Shown here piece after piece: positions 46,901 to 55,571 of a stretch of DNA of 64,000 nucleotides (position 1 is its first letter; each line of letters opens with the position of its first letter). The DNA is taken from NCBI RefSeq assembly GCF_023091225.1, contig NZ_JAHWXM010000001.1, positions 1 to 64,000 on the forward strand, written 5' to 3'. Made by a program: the position numbers and the translations under genes. The notes under the pieces were generated by a model. The model saw only the letters and a list, made by a program, of their open reading frames with translations. It was not told where the DNA came from and did no database searches. The DNA comes from Microbacterium galbinum (lineage in GTDB: Bacteria > Actinomycetota > Actinomycetes > Actinomycetales > Microbacteriaceae).

Positions 46901-47318
46901 CGTGGCGGGGCAGGAGCATCTGGTCGAGATCGACCGTGGCGTGCAACTGTACGTCGGGCTCGAGGCGATCGGCGACGCCGATGACCGCGGCATCCGCACC
47001 GTGATGACGACTCTCAACGGCCAGCTCCGACCGGTCTTCGTGCGAGATCGCGCGATCTCCGTCGACGCCCACGAGGTCGAGAAGGCCGACACCTCCGTTC
47101 CCGGTCAGGTCGCCGCTCCGTTCTCGGGAGTCGTCACCCTGAAGGCCGAGATCGGGGCCACGGTCCGAGCCGGTGAGCCCGTCGCGTCGATCGAGGCGAT
47201 GAAGATGGAGGCCGCGATCACGGCACCCGTCGACGGTGTCGTCGAGCGCCACGCGATCTCGTCGACGCAGCAGGTCGACGCCGGCGATCTTTTGGTCGTC
47301 ATCCGTCCCGCGCACTAA
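43911..47318 (+). CDS. pyc: Pyruvate carboxylase
   Basis: 1135 residues, a single-chain enzyme making oxaloacetate from pyruvate and bicarbonate. Biotin carboxylase domain first (FQKILVANRGEIAIRAFRAA at the start; ATP-grasp loop AVAGGGGRGMRRV near 160; EMNPRIQVEHTVTEEVTDVDLVQ near 290). The carboxyltransferase domain follows (ETTFRDAHQSLLATRVRTKDL near 535; HTHDTPGG near 735). The C-terminal biotinyl domain has Lys1098 in EAMKMEA. ATG 43911 is preferred over GTG 43905 because CCAGAGG is then well spaced. Confidence 0.96.
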   Translation: MFQKILVANRGEIAIRAFRAAYEVGARTVAVFPHEDRGSVHRLKADEAYEIGERGHPVRAYLNVDEIIRVALESGADAIYPGYGFLSENPELAEKAAANGIVFIGPPAAVLEMAGNKVEAKRHAVDAGVPVLRSTEASADVEALVSQAADIGFPLFAKAVAGGGGRGMRRVESAAELAPALAEAMREADSAFGDPRMFLEQAVVRPRHIEVQILADKTGETVHLFERDCSVQRRHQKVVEIAPAPNLDDGIRTALHGYAVAFARSIGYENAGTVEFLLETAGERAGEVVFIEMNPRIQVEHTVTEEVTDVDLVQSQMRIASGQTLAELGLQQQNLQLRGAALQCRITTEDPTQGFRPDTGKITTYRSPGGAGIRLDGGTVHQGAQISPHFDSMLSKLTCRGRDFPAAVARARRALAEFRIRGVSTNIPFLQALLDDDAFVAGDLSTSFIDERPELLRGRVSKDRGTKILNWLVDVTVNKPNGAHPGAVDPRTKLPAIDLAAEPVPGSRQRLLELGPEGFATELRAQSALAITETTFRDAHQSLLATRVRTKDLVAAAPYVARLTPGLLSVEAWGGATYDVALRFLGEDPWERLDKLRAELPNVAIQMLLRGRNTVGYTPYPTAVTDAFVAEAAASGVDIFRIFDALNDVEQMRPAIAAVRRTGTAVAEVALCYTGDLLNPAEDLYTLDYYLGLAEKIVDAGAHIIAIKDMAGLLRPAAAAKLVSALRERFDLPVHLHTHDTPGGQLATLLAASAAGVDAVDAASAPLSGTTSQPSLSALVAALAHTDRDSGIDLAGVSDLEPYWEAVRHQYAPFESGLPGPTGRVYHHEIPGGQLSNLRQQAKALGLADDFELIEDMYAAADRILGRVPKVTPSSKVVGDLALHLAAVKADPADFEANPEKYDVPDSVVGFMAGELGDLPGGWPEPFRSKVLAGRTVRVGLTDLTADDESALAGDSATRRARLNTLLFPAPMQEFSQMRELFGDLSVLDTSDYLYGLVAGQEHLVEIDRGVQLYVGLEAIGDADDRGIRTVMTTLNGQLRPVFVRDRAISVDAHEVEKADTSVPGQVAAPFSGVVTLKAEIGATVRAGEPVASIEAMKMEAAITAPVDGVVERHAISSTQQVDAGDLLVVIRPAH

Positions 47319-47321
47319 CCT
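47316..47321 (+). promoter_or_regulatory. Possible -10 box TAACCT overlapping the pyc stop
   Basis: TAACCT begins with the TAA stop codon of pyc and lies 64 bases before GTG 47386. It could drive the MinD/ParA-like gene and def separately from pyc. Confidence 0.3.
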
Positions 47322-47385
47322 TGTCCGGGCGGGGGGCAGCGCACGATGCGGCGCGCCCTCGCCTGCGCATGCTTGGAGCGAGACA

Positions 47386-48807
47386 GTGACCCCGAAGAAC
47401 ACCCCTGATCCCCGCGAGGACGACACGATGGGGGTGCTCGACGACGCCGCGTCCGTCGCGACGACCGGCATCGGCATCCTCGGCGGAACCGCCCAGGTGA
47501 GCGTCGTCATACCGCAGGAGCACGATGACGATCTCGCCGATGAAGAGATCATCGACGGCGAGGTCGACGAGGCCGTCATCGCCGACATCGTGCTGGAGGA
47601 TGCCGTCATCGCGGTGTCCTCCGCACCGATCGCCGCCGCCGTCGAGGAGGTCGTCGCCGAGGCCGAGCCCGCCCGCGTTCCTGAGCCCGCCCGCGTTCCC
47701 GAGCCCGCTCCCGAGCCCGTGCCCGTTGTGGTGCCTGCTCCCACCTCCGTGAAGGAGACCGCTCCCGTGGAGAGCCCGAAGAAGTCCGTCGCACCACGCA
47801 CCGCTCCGCCGGAGGTGACGCTGACGTCCAAGCGTCTCGGCGATCTGAGCGGCGCGAATCGCGAATCCGCCGATCTGCTCACGACCGACCGGTTGCTCGA
47901 TCCGCATCGTGTGACGAAGCCCGAACCCGAGGGCGCCTGGAGCCACCTGCTGTACTCGATCTCCGGCCGACGGATCAACATCGGCGACGGGCGTCGCGCG
48001 CGCGAGCGCAAGGCGCTCTCCGCCCGGATCGCCGCTCCGCTGCCCGGCGGAGCCCGGTTCGTCCCGGTGCTCTCCCGCAAGGGCGGGGTGGGGAAGACCG
48101 CGATCACGGCTCTGCTGGGCATGGCGCTGGCGGATGCTCGTGACGACCGTGTCATCGCGATCGACGCGAATCCCGACCGGGGAACGCTCGCCGATCGGAT
48201 CGTGCGTCCGCAGCACACGAAGTCGGTGCGCGATCTCGTGCGCAGCCACGATCAGGTGACGGGGTACCACGACATCTCGGCGGTCGTCGCGCGGGATGCG
48301 ACGCGGCTCGACGTGCTCGCCTCGGACACCGATCCGCGCATCGCCGAAGCGTTCAGCGACACCGACTACCGCGACGTGGCGGATCTGGCCGCGCACTACT
48401 ATTCGTTGGTTCTCACCGATACCGGTACGGGCATCGTGCACTCGGTGATGGCGGCCACGCTCGATCTCGCCGACCGCATCGTCATCGTCTCGGGTCTCAG
48501 CGTCGACGAGGCGCGTTTGGCGTCCGAGACCCTGACCTGGTTGGAGACGAACGGGTTCGAGGATCGCGCGCACGACGCAATCGTCGTGCTCAACCACTCC
48601 ACGCCCGGCACACCGCTCGTGCGCGTGAACGAGCTGGAAGCGCACTTCGCCTCCCGCGTCCGCAGCGTGGTGCAGATGCCCTACGACGCGCAGCTCGCCG
48701 CCGGCGGTGCGATCGTGTTCGCGAACCTGCAGCCCGAGACGCGTCTCGCGGCGCGTCAGCTCGCCGCGCTGCTGGTAGAAGGACTGCGGACGGAGGCATC
48801 CGCATGA
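47386..48807 (+). CDS. MinD/ParA-like ATPase with long disordered N-terminus
   Basis: 473 residues from GTG 47386 (GGAG 8 bases upstream); ATG 47428 is an alternative. Residues 1-150 are low complexity: an acidic part ([16 protein letters not shown]) and a Pro-rich part with the repeat [16 protein letters not shown]. The ATPase part begins near residue 220 with [21 protein letters not shown] (Walker A), then [16 protein letters not shown] and [31 protein letters not shown]. This resembles the EspI/MinD-like proteins of actinobacterial secretion or polar systems. It overlaps def as ATGA. Confidence 0.8.
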   Translation: MTPKNTPDPREDDTMGVLDDAASVATTGIGILGGTAQVSVVIPQEHDDDLADEEIIDGEVDEAVIADIVLEDAVIAVSSAPIAAAVEEVVAEAEPARVPEPARVPEPAPEPVPVVVPAPTSVKETAPVESPKKSVAPRTAPPEVTLTSKRLGDLSGANRESADLLTTDRLLDPHRVTKPEPEGAWSHLLYSISGRRINIGDGRRARERKALSARIAAPLPGGARFVPVLSRKGGVGKTAITALLGMALADARDDRVIAIDANPDRGTLADRIVRPQHTKSVRDLVRSHDQVTGYHDISAVVARDATRLDVLASDTDPRIAEAFSDTDYRDVADLAAHYYSLVLTDTGTGIVHSVMAATLDLADRIVIVSGLSVDEARLASETLTWLETNGFEDRAHDAIVVLNHSTPGTPLVRVNELEAHFASRVRSVVQMPYDAQLAAGGAIVFANLQPETRLAARQLAALLVEGLRTEASA

Positions 48808-49295
48808 CCGTCCGTGAGATCCGGATCTTCGGCGATCCCGTGCTGCGCACCGTGTGCGCACCGATCGACGAGATCGACGACGGCGTCCGTGCTCTCGTGA
48901 CCGACCTCGTCGAGACCGTGGAGCTGCCCGGGCGCGCCGGCGTCGCGGCGCCGCAGATCGGTGTCGCGTTGCGGGCGTTCAGCTACAACATCGACGGCGA
49001 CATCGGATACGTGATCAACCCCGTCCTCACCGAGGTGCGCGGGGAGCCCGTGCCCACGGGCGAGGGGTGCCTGTCGGTGCCCGGCCTCTGGCACGACGCG
49101 CTGCGGTACCCCTGGGCTCGCGTCGAGGGCATCGATCTCCACGGCGCGCCGGTCGTGCTCGAAGGAGAGGGGCTGCTCGCGCAGGCTCTGCAGCACGAGA
49201 CCGACCACCTCGACGGCAAGCTCTACCTCTCGCGTCTCGATCCCGAGACGCGGCGCACGGCGATGCGCCAGGTGCGCGAGAGCGACTGGTTCTGA
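48804..49295 (+). CDS. def: Peptide deformylase
   Basis: 163 residues. It removes the N-formyl group from new proteins. Motif 1 is [10 protein letters not shown] near residue 47, motif 2 EGCLSVPG near 87 (metal-ligand Cys), and motif 3 QHETDHLDG near 130 with the HExxH metal site and catalytic Glu. The short C-terminus ends [12 protein letters not shown] overlap with the ATPase gene; no fmt is nearby. Confidence 0.95.
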   Translation: MTVREIRIFGDPVLRTVCAPIDEIDDGVRALVTDLVETVELPGRAGVAAPQIGVALRAFSYNIDGDIGYVINPVLTEVRGEPVPTGEGCLSVPGLWHDALRYPWARVEGIDLHGAPVVLEGEGLLAQALQHETDHLDGKLYLSRLDPETRRTAMRQVRESDWF

Positions 49296-49323
49296 CGCCG
49301 GTACCTCCTTCTCCGAACGAGAA

Positions 49324-49352
49324 AGCCCTCTGCGCGACGTGCGCAGAGGGCT
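49324..49352. terminator. Terminator between def and the fadD15-like gene
   Basis: A perfect 12-bp stem (49324-49335 with 49341-49352) and a 5-base loop between convergent genes. Confidence 0.85.
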
Positions 49353-49384
49353 CTCCTGTTCCGGAGGGGCGATCTCGGGAGAGC

Positions 49385-51217
49385 TCAGCCGCCGATCGCG
49401 ACGTTCGTCGTCGACACCGGCTCGTCGTAGATCGCCGAGATCTCGTCCGCGAAGTCGTTCATGATCACGTTCCGCTTGATCGAGAGCTTCGGGGTGAGGT
49501 GGCCGGATGCCTCGGTCCACTCCGACTCCAGCACGGTGAACTTGCGGATCGACTCCGCGCGGGAGACGCGGGCGTTGGCGGCATCGACCGCTCGCTGGAT
49601 CTCGGCACGCACGGCATCGTTCTTCGCGGCATCCGCGAGCGTCATGTCGGCGGCGAGGCCGTTGTTGGCGAGCCACGTCGGCAGCATCTCCGAGTCGAGC
49701 GTGACGAGCGCCGAGATGAACGGCTTCTGGTCGCCGACGACGACGACCTGACCGATGATCGGGTTCGCGCGGATCGGGTCCTCGAGGGCCGCCGGGGCGA
49801 CGTTCTTGCCGCCGGCGGTGACGATGATCTCCTTCTTGCGACCCGTGATGGTGAGGAAGCCCTCGGAGTCGAAGCTGCCGATGTCGCCGGTACGGAACCA
49901 GCCGCCCTCGCTGAACGCCTCGGCTGTCGCCTCCGGGTTGTTCCAGTACTCCTTGAACACGTTGATCCCACGCACCTCGATCTCGCCGTCGTCGGCCAGG
50001 CGGACGCCCACCCCGGGGAGCGCCGGGCCGACCGTGCCGATCTTCGACTTGTCCGCGAGGTTCACGGTCGCGGGGGCGGTCGTCTCGGTGAGGCCGTAGC
50101 CCTCGAGGATGACGACGCCGAGGCTGTGGAAGAAGTGCCCGAGGCGCGGCCCGAGCGGGGCGGAGCCCGAGACGGCGTAGGCGACGTTGCCACCCATCGC
50201 CTCGCGCAGCTTGCTGTAGACGAGCTTGTTGAACAGGGCGAACTTGAGCTTCGTGCCGAAGGGGATCTTCTTGCCCTCTTCGACGAGCTTGGAGTGCTCG
50301 ATCGCCACATCGGCGGCCGCGCGGAAGATCTTTCCCTTGCCACCGGCCTCGGCCTTCTGCTCGGCGGAGTTGTAGACCTTCTCGAACACGCGGGGGACCG
50401 CGAGCAGGAAGGTCGGCTTGAACGACCCGAGCGCCGGAAGGAGCTGGCGGGTGTCGGGCTGGTGACCCGTGCGGACGCCGGCGTGGATGTCGAGGATCGA
50501 GATGAATCGCGCGAACACGTGAGCGGTGGTGATGAAGAGGAGCGTCGAGGCGCCCGGCACCTGCACGACCTCGTCCAGCGCCTTGGCGGAGTTGCGTGAG
50601 AGCTCGACGAAGTTGGAGTGGGTGAGGACGCAACCCTTGGGGCGACCCGTCGAGCCCGAGGTGTAGATGAGGGTCGCGATGTCCGAACCCACGGCGAGCG
50701 ATCGGCGACGTTCGATCTCGGCATCCTCGACCGACGCGCCCTGGGCGGTGAGGGTGTCGATGGCGCCGAGGTGCAGCTGCCAGACCTCGCGGATGAGCGG
50801 GAGGTCGCCGCGCACCTCGTCGACGCGGGCGAAGTGCTCGGGCGACTCGACGATCAGGGCGATCGCTCCGGAGTCCTCGAGGATCCACTGGATCTGCGAC
50901 GGCGAGCTCGTCTCGTAGATCGGCACCATCACGGCGCCGGCGTAGAAGAGGGCGAAGTCGACGAGCGTCCACTCGTACGTGGTGCGGGCGAGGAAGCCGA
51001 CCTTCTCGCCGGGCTGGATGCCGGCGGCGGCGAAGCCCTTCGCCAGCGCGATCACGGCGGTCTGGAAGTCGGCGGCCGAGATGTCACGCCATCCGTCCCG
51101 GTCGGGGACGGCGAACAGAGCGCGGTCGGGAGTGGCGCGGACGCGTTCGACCAGGAGGTCGGCGACGTTCGCGTCGGGGTCGGCGGGGACGACGGCGGGA
51201 ACTTCAAACTGGACCAC
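49385..51217 (-). CDS. Long-chain acyl-CoA synthetase (FadD15-like)
   Basis: 610 residues from GTG 51217, which has AAGGAG at ideal spacing; the open frame extends a further 90 codons upstream without conserved sequence. Motifs: LIYTSGSTGRPKGCVLTHSN near 190, VILEGYGLTETTAPAT near 375, GWFRTGDIGSFDSEGFLTITGRKKEIIVTAGGKNVAPAA near 450, and a late Lys in HLTPKLSIKRNVI. It belongs to the FACS group with the large gate region, different from the ligase at 27255. Gene order with acyltransferase, DAHP synthase and PASTA kinase matches Rv2187-Rv2176. Confidence 0.9.
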   Translation of the reverse strand: MVQFEVPAVVPADPDANVADLLVERVRATPDRALFAVPDRDGWRDISAADFQTAVIALAKGFAAAGIQPGEKVGFLARTTYEWTLVDFALFYAGAVMVPIYETSSPSQIQWILEDSGAIALIVESPEHFARVDEVRGDLPLIREVWQLHLGAIDTLTAQGASVEDAEIERRRSLAVGSDIATLIYTSGSTGRPKGCVLTHSNFVELSRNSAKALDEVVQVPGASTLLFITTAHVFARFISILDIHAGVRTGHQPDTRQLLPALGSFKPTFLLAVPRVFEKVYNSAEQKAEAGGKGKIFRAAADVAIEHSKLVEEGKKIPFGTKLKFALFNKLVYSKLREAMGGNVAYAVSGSAPLGPRLGHFFHSLGVVILEGYGLTETTAPATVNLADKSKIGTVGPALPGVGVRLADDGEIEVRGINVFKEYWNNPEATAEAFSEGGWFRTGDIGSFDSEGFLTITGRKKEIIVTAGGKNVAPAALEDPIRANPIIGQVVVVGDQKPFISALVTLDSEMLPTWLANNGLAADMTLADAAKNDAVRAEIQRAVDAANARVSRAESIRKFTVLESEWTEASGHLTPKLSIKRNVIMNDFADEISAIYDEPVSTTNVAIGG

Positions 51218-51354
51218 GGCAGCTCCTTCGGTACCGGTCGGGTACGGGTTCCTCCCGAGTCTAGGGCATGACACCGGGTCGCACACCTGGTGGAACTGGG
51301 TCGCTTCCCGAGGCTTGTTCCTGGGAAGTTTCCGGCGGAGAGCGATCACGGCGC

Positions 51355-51360
51355 TAGACT
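51355..51360 (+). promoter_or_regulatory. -10 box TAGACT, leaderless start at 51368
   Basis: TAGACT is followed by 7 bases (CACGACG) and GTG 51368. No purine-rich ribosome site lies between them. Confidence 0.6.
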
Positions 51361-51367
51361 CACGACG

Positions 51368-52066
51368 GTGTTCTACTGGCTGATGAAGTACGTCGTGATC
51401 GGCCCCGTGGTCAAGGCGATCTTCCGTCCCTGGATCGTGGGCCGCAAGAACGTGCCCGCGAGCGGTGCGGCGATCCTCGCCAGCAACCACCTCTCCTTCG
51501 CCGACTCGATCTTCCTGCCCCTGGTCATCGACCGGAAGATGTCGTTCCTCGCGAAGAGCGACTACTTCACCGGGCGCGGTCTCAAGGGATGGGCGACCAA
51601 GTTCTTCATGAGCGCCACCGGACAGATCCCGATCGACCGGTCGGGTGGCAAGGCGTCCGAGGCGTCGCTGAACACGGGTCTCCAGGTGCTCGGCGGGGGA
51701 GACCTGCTCGGCATCTATCCCGAGGGCACGCGCAGCCCCGACGGAACGCTCTACCGCGGACGCACCGGCATCGCGCGGATGGCGCTGGAGGCGAAGGTTC
51801 CCGTCGTGCCCGTGATCATGGTCGACACCGATACGGCGATGCCGATCGGGCAGAGACTGCCACGGATCGTGCGCGTCGGAATCGTGATCGGCGAGCCGCT
51901 CGATTTCTCGCGCTACGCGGGTATGGAGAACGATCGGTACATCCTCCGTTCCGTCACCGACGAGATCATGGTCGCGCTGCAGCGGCTCGGGGAGCAGAAG
52001 TACGAGGACGTCTACGCATCGACCGTGAAGGACCGTCTTCCGGTCCGCGTCACACGACGTTCCTGA
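51368..52066 (+). CDS. 1-acyl-sn-glycerol-3-phosphate acyltransferase (PlsC-like)
   Basis: 232 residues from GTG 51368. Acyltransferase motif I is SNHLSFADSIFLP near residue 39 (the HxxxxD-type pair, here HLSFAD), motif III is GIYPEGTRSPDG near 118, and VPVVPVIMVDTD follows. No clear membrane span beyond the short hydrophobic N-terminus. It makes phosphatidic acid or a related lipid. Upstream in-frame codons from 51290 lack conserved sequence; the -10 box placement fixes the start. Confidence 0.9.
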   Translation: MFYWLMKYVVIGPVVKAIFRPWIVGRKNVPASGAAILASNHLSFADSIFLPLVIDRKMSFLAKSDYFTGRGLKGWATKFFMSATGQIPIDRSGGKASEASLNTGLQVLGGGDLLGIYPEGTRSPDGTLYRGRTGIARMALEAKVPVVPVIMVDTDTAMPIGQRLPRIVRVGIVIGEPLDFSRYAGMENDRYILRSVTDEIMVALQRLGEQKYEDVYASTVKDRLPVRVTRRS

Positions 52067-52091
52067 CGCCGACGACGCGCCGCACGACCAC

Positions 52092-52097
52092 TAGGCT
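52092..52097 (+). promoter_or_regulatory. -10 box TAGGCT, leaderless start of the DAHP synthase gene
   Basis: TAGGCT is followed by GGGAGG and ATG 52104. The GGGAGG looks like a ribosome site but abuts the ATG with no spacer, and transcription from this box would begin at the ATG. Confidence 0.5.
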
Positions 52098-52103
52098 GGG
52101 AGG

Positions 52104-53444
52104 ATGCTCCCGCACGATATCGACGCCCTGGACGCGTGGCGCTCGCTCCCGATCAAGCAGCAGCCGCAGTGGCCCGACGCCGAGCGCGTCGCCGAGGTCT
52201 CTCGACAGATCGCGGCCCTGCCGCCGCTGGTTTTCGCCGGCGAGGTCGACAACCTCCGCGACCGTCTCGCCCGCGCGGCTTCCGGCCGCGCCTTCCTGCT
52301 CCAGGGCGGTGACTGCGCCGAGACGTTCGCCGGTGCGACCGCCGAGCAGATCCGCAACCGCATCAAGACGGTGCTGCAGATGGCCGTCGTGCTCACGTAT
52401 GGCGCCTCGATGCCCATCGTCAAGATGGGCCGTATGGCCGGGCAGTTCGCCAAGCCCCGCTCGAGCGACTCCGAGACCCGGGGCGACGTCACGCTGCCGG
52501 CGTACCGGGGCGACATCGTCAACGGCTACGACTTCACCGAGGGCTCGCGCCAGGCCGACCCTGGACGCCTGTTGCAGGGGTACCACACGGCGGCATCGAC
52601 GCTGAACCTCATCCGCGCGTTCACGCAGGGCGGGTTCGCCGACCTGCGTGAGGTGCACTCGTGGAACAAGGGCTTCGCGCAGAACCCGGCGAACCAGCGT
52701 TACGAGCGCATGGCGGCCGAGATCGATCGCGCGATCAAGTTCATGGAGGCGGCCGGCGCCGACTTCGACGAGCTCAAGCGCGTGGAGTTCTTCACGGGCC
52801 ACGAGGGTCTGCTCATGGACTACGAGCGCCCGATGACGCGCATCGACTCGCGAACCGACACGCCGTACAACACGTCGGCGCACTTCCTCTGGATCGGGGA
52901 GCGCACGCGTGACCTCGACGGTGCGCACGTCGATTACTTCTCGAAGATCCGCAACCCCATCGGCGTGAAGCTGGGGCCGACGACGACGCCCGAGACGGCT
53001 CTCGAGCTCATCGACAAGCTCGACCCGAACCGTGAGCCGGGACGCCTCACCTTCATCACGCGCATGGGTGCCGGAAAGATCCGTGACGCGCTTCCGCCTC
53101 TCCTCGAGGCCGTGCGCGACTCGGGCGCGACCCCGCTGTGGGTCACGGACCCGATGCACGGAAACGGCATCACGACGCCGACCGGATACAAGACGCGTCG
53201 TTTCGACGACGTGGTCGACGAGGTGCGCGGGTTCTTCGAGGCGCACCGCGCCGTCGGCACGTTCCCGGGCGGCATCCACGTCGAGCTCACGGGCGACGAC
53301 GTGACCGAGTGCCTCGGCGGATCCGAGCACATCGACGAGGCCGCACTGGCGACCCGGTACGAGAGCCTCTGCGACCCGCGCCTGAACCACATGCAGTCCC
53401 TCGAGCTGGCGTTCCTCGTCGCCGAGGAGCTCGAGAAGCGCTGA
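52104..53444 (+). CDS. aroG: 3-deoxy-7-phosphoheptulonate synthase, class II
   Basis: 446 residues, the usual size of class II (plant/mycobacterial type) DAHP synthases, which start the shikimate pathway from PEP and erythrose-4-phosphate. Family sequence throughout: GRAFLLQGGDCAETFA near 61 (metal-ligand Cys), GRMAGQFAKPRS near 111, REVHSWNKGFAQ, GLLMDYE, KLGPTTTPE, and HGNGITTPTGYKTR near 350. Feeds tyrA at 17954. It ends at a strong terminator. Confidence 0.96.
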   Translation: MLPHDIDALDAWRSLPIKQQPQWPDAERVAEVSRQIAALPPLVFAGEVDNLRDRLARAASGRAFLLQGGDCAETFAGATAEQIRNRIKTVLQMAVVLTYGASMPIVKMGRMAGQFAKPRSSDSETRGDVTLPAYRGDIVNGYDFTEGSRQADPGRLLQGYHTAASTLNLIRAFTQGGFADLREVHSWNKGFAQNPANQRYERMAAEIDRAIKFMEAAGADFDELKRVEFFTGHEGLLMDYERPMTRIDSRTDTPYNTSAHFLWIGERTRDLDGAHVDYFSKIRNPIGVKLGPTTTPETALELIDKLDPNREPGRLTFITRMGAGKIRDALPPLLEAVRDSGATPLWVTDPMHGNGITTPTGYKTRRFDDVVDEVRGFFEAHRAVGTFPGGIHVELTGDDVTECLGGSEHIDEAALATRYESLCDPRLNHMQSLELAFLVAEELEKR

Positions 53445-53460
53445 CACCGCATCTTCGACC

Positions 53461-53502
53461 GACGAAGGCCGCACCCCGGATTCCGGTGGTGCGGCCTTCG
53501 TC
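53461..53502. terminator. Bidirectional terminator between DAHP synthase and PASTA kinase genes
   Basis: A perfect 15-bp stem (53461-53475 with 53488-53502) around a 12-base loop that itself contains CCGG twice, between convergent genes. Confidence 0.88.
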
Positions 53503-53548
53503 GTCGTGTGCCTTCGTCCAGGGAACGGCGGATGCCGAGGCCGGGGAT

Positions 53549-55492
53549 CTAGAAACCGCTGCTCTTGATCTGCAGAGTGACCTGAGCACCCTTCCGGCGT
53601 TCGGACTCGGGTGCGGGGTCCGTCCCCGACACCTCCGTGAAGTCATTCGGGAACGCATTCCAGATGACGTTCCATGTGGGTTCGAACCCAGCATTCCGAA
53701 GGGTCTGCGCGGCCTCATCGCGGGTCATCCCCGTCACATCGGGAACCGGGAACAGCTCCGGCCCCTTCGAGACGATCAGCTGGACGGTGTCGCCGGGGCG
53801 CCAGTTGCCCTCTTCGGCGCGGTCCGAGACGCCGATCACGATGTCCTTGTCGACGTCCGAGCTGAAGACGTACGACGACTCGCCCACGATCAGGCCACGC
53901 TCGGTCAGGGTCGAACTCGCTTCGCTGACGGACATCCCCGAGACATCGGGGAAGGCGCCCGCCGAGATGTAGAGCTCGATCGTGTCGGCCTCGAAGAGGT
54001 CGCAGCCCTCGGCGCAGGCGTAGGCCTCGCCGCCGGCACGCGGGGTGGCGAAAGCGTTGATGACGATGCCCTCGGCGGCGTCGGAGAAGAGCACGACGGT
54101 CGTCTCCGCGACGTTCACGTTGATGCTCGCGAGATAATCGCGCGCATCCTCCTCCGCCCGCCCGTTGAGAGTCTCGACCGTGTGCGGAGTCGGTCCGGCG
54201 GACACGATCACCGACACGACCGCTCCCTTGTCGAGGCGCTTGCCCTCACCGGGATCTGTCTCGATCACCGTGCCCGGCTCGACGTCGAGCGAGAAGCGGT
54301 CCTCCTGTCGAGGGGAGAAGCCGTCGGCGGTGAGTGCGTCCGCCGCCTCGTCGTAGGTCATTCCCGCGACGCCGGGAACAGCCACGAGCGAGCCGGGCCC
54401 GGAGCCGAACCACCAGCCGACGCCGCCGGCGAGTACTGCGAGCAGCAGGACGAGAGTGAGGAGGAACGCGCCGCGTGCGCGCCGTCGCGACGCGCGCCGC
54501 CGCAGGAGCGTGGCGTTGTCGACGGTCTGCGGCACGGGGGCGACGGGATCGGTGACGGCCACCGTCGCGGGCATGACCTTGGTGAGATCCCCGGAGTCGC
54601 TCGCGGATCGCACCGGTGGCGAGGTGGTCGCCGCGGCGGGGGAGACGCCGAGCTCGCGCTCGATCTCGCGCAGGCGGTCGAGCATCTGCTTCGCGTCGTC
54701 GGGGCGTTCGTCGGGGGACTTCTCGGTCGCCCACAGCACCAGTTCGTCGAGTTGCTCGGGCACGCCGGGGTTGCGAGCGCTGGGGCGCGGAACCGACTCG
54801 GTCGCATGCTGGAAGGCGATCTGCATCGGCTGCTCGCCCTTGTATGGCTGCTCGCCGACCAGCATCTCGTACAGCATGATGCCGAGGGCGTAGATGTCGC
54901 TTCGCGCGTCGGCGGTGCCCCGGGTGACGAGTTCGGGAGCGAGATACGCGATCGTGCCCAGCAGTTGCTGACCCGTCGCCGTGTTGGCGGTGGTCGCACG
55001 GGCGAGACCGAAGTCGCCGATCTTGATACGACCGTCCTCGGCGAGGAGCACGTTCTCGGGCTTCACGTCGCGGTGGACGATGTTCGCCCGGTGCGCGGCG
55101 GACAGCCCGGACAGCACGGCATCCATGATCGTGATCGTCTGCGTGATCGTCAGACGCTTCTGCTCGCGGAGGAGTTCGCGCAGCGTGATGCCCGGAAGGT
55201 ACTCCATCACGAGGTAGGCGAGCTCGCCGTCCTGCCCCTGATCGAACACGTTCACGACGTGCGGATCGGCCAACCGAGCGGCGGACCGGGCTTCCTGGAT
55301 GAACCGGCTCTGGAACGCCGAATCGTCGCTGAGGTGCGCGTGCATCACCTTGAGAGCGATGCGGCGCTCGAGGCGCAGATCGGTCGCGACGTAGACGGTG
55401 GCCATGCCGCCGCGGGCGATGCGCGCACGCACGCGGTATCGGCCGTCGACAAGCCGCCCGATGAGGGGGTCGGCTTGCTGGTTGGACGTCAC
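53549..55492 (-). CDS. Ser/Thr protein kinase with PASTA repeats (PknL-like)
   Basis: 647 residues. Kinase domain residues 15-280: glycine loop IARGGMATVYVA, Lys48 in ALKVM, catalytic Asp142 in HRDVKPEN, DFG Asp160, and APE motif LAPELVTRG. The juxtamembrane part is basic; one membrane segment near residues 345-365. Outside are four PASTA-type repeats; the second contains a two-Cys insertion (YACAEGCDLF). The DAHP synthase/kinase/Rv2175c-like/polyprenyl synthetase context matches pknL. PASTA repeats bind muropeptides or lipid II. Mycobacterial PknL lacks PASTA repeats as far as I recall, so this form is fuller. Confidence 0.9.
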   Translation of the reverse strand: MTSNQQADPLIGRLVDGRYRVRARIARGGMATVYVATDLRLERRIALKVMHAHLSDDSAFQSRFIQEARSAARLADPHVVNVFDQGQDGELAYLVMEYLPGITLRELLREQKRLTITQTITIMDAVLSGLSAAHRANIVHRDVKPENVLLAEDGRIKIGDFGLARATTANTATGQQLLGTIAYLAPELVTRGTADARSDIYALGIMLYEMLVGEQPYKGEQPMQIAFQHATESVPRPSARNPGVPEQLDELVLWATEKSPDERPDDAKQMLDRLREIERELGVSPAAATTSPPVRSASDSGDLTKVMPATVAVTDPVAPVPQTVDNATLLRRRASRRRARGAFLLTLVLLLAVLAGGVGWWFGSGPGSLVAVPGVAGMTYDEAADALTADGFSPRQEDRFSLDVEPGTVIETDPGEGKRLDKGAVVSVIVSAGPTPHTVETLNGRAEEDARDYLASINVNVAETTVVLFSDAAEGIVINAFATPRAGGEAYACAEGCDLFEADTIELYISAGAFPDVSGMSVSEASSTLTERGLIVGESSYVFSSDVDKDIVIGVSDRAEEGNWRPGDTVQLIVSKGPELFPVPDVTGMTRDEAAQTLRNAGFEPTWNVIWNAFPNDFTEVSGTDPAPESERRKGAQVTLQIKSSGF

Positions 55493-55498
55493 GTCAGA

Positions 55499-55504
55499 AT
55501 TCTA
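55499..55504 (-). promoter_or_regulatory. -10 box TAGAAT, leaderless start of the kinase gene
   Basis: On the minus strand TAGAAT is followed by 6 bases (TCTGAC) and the kinase GTG at 55492. Confidence 0.6.
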
Positions 55505-55571
55505 TGGAGAACTGCCTGAAAGGCCGGGGAGCGCCTCACCCCTGACGGCAACCCGATTTCAGAACGCGCGG

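Noticed and set aside
43005..48218. Minus-strand open frame of about 1700 codons covering pyc and the ATPase gene
   Set aside because: Only the last 270 codons (start 43817) are a real ParA-like gene. The rest is antisense to pyruvate carboxylase and lacks any recognisable domain.
53138..55519. Plus-strand open frame opposite the PASTA kinase
   Set aside because: Antisense shadow of a GC-rich gene; no ribosome site and no conserved sequence.
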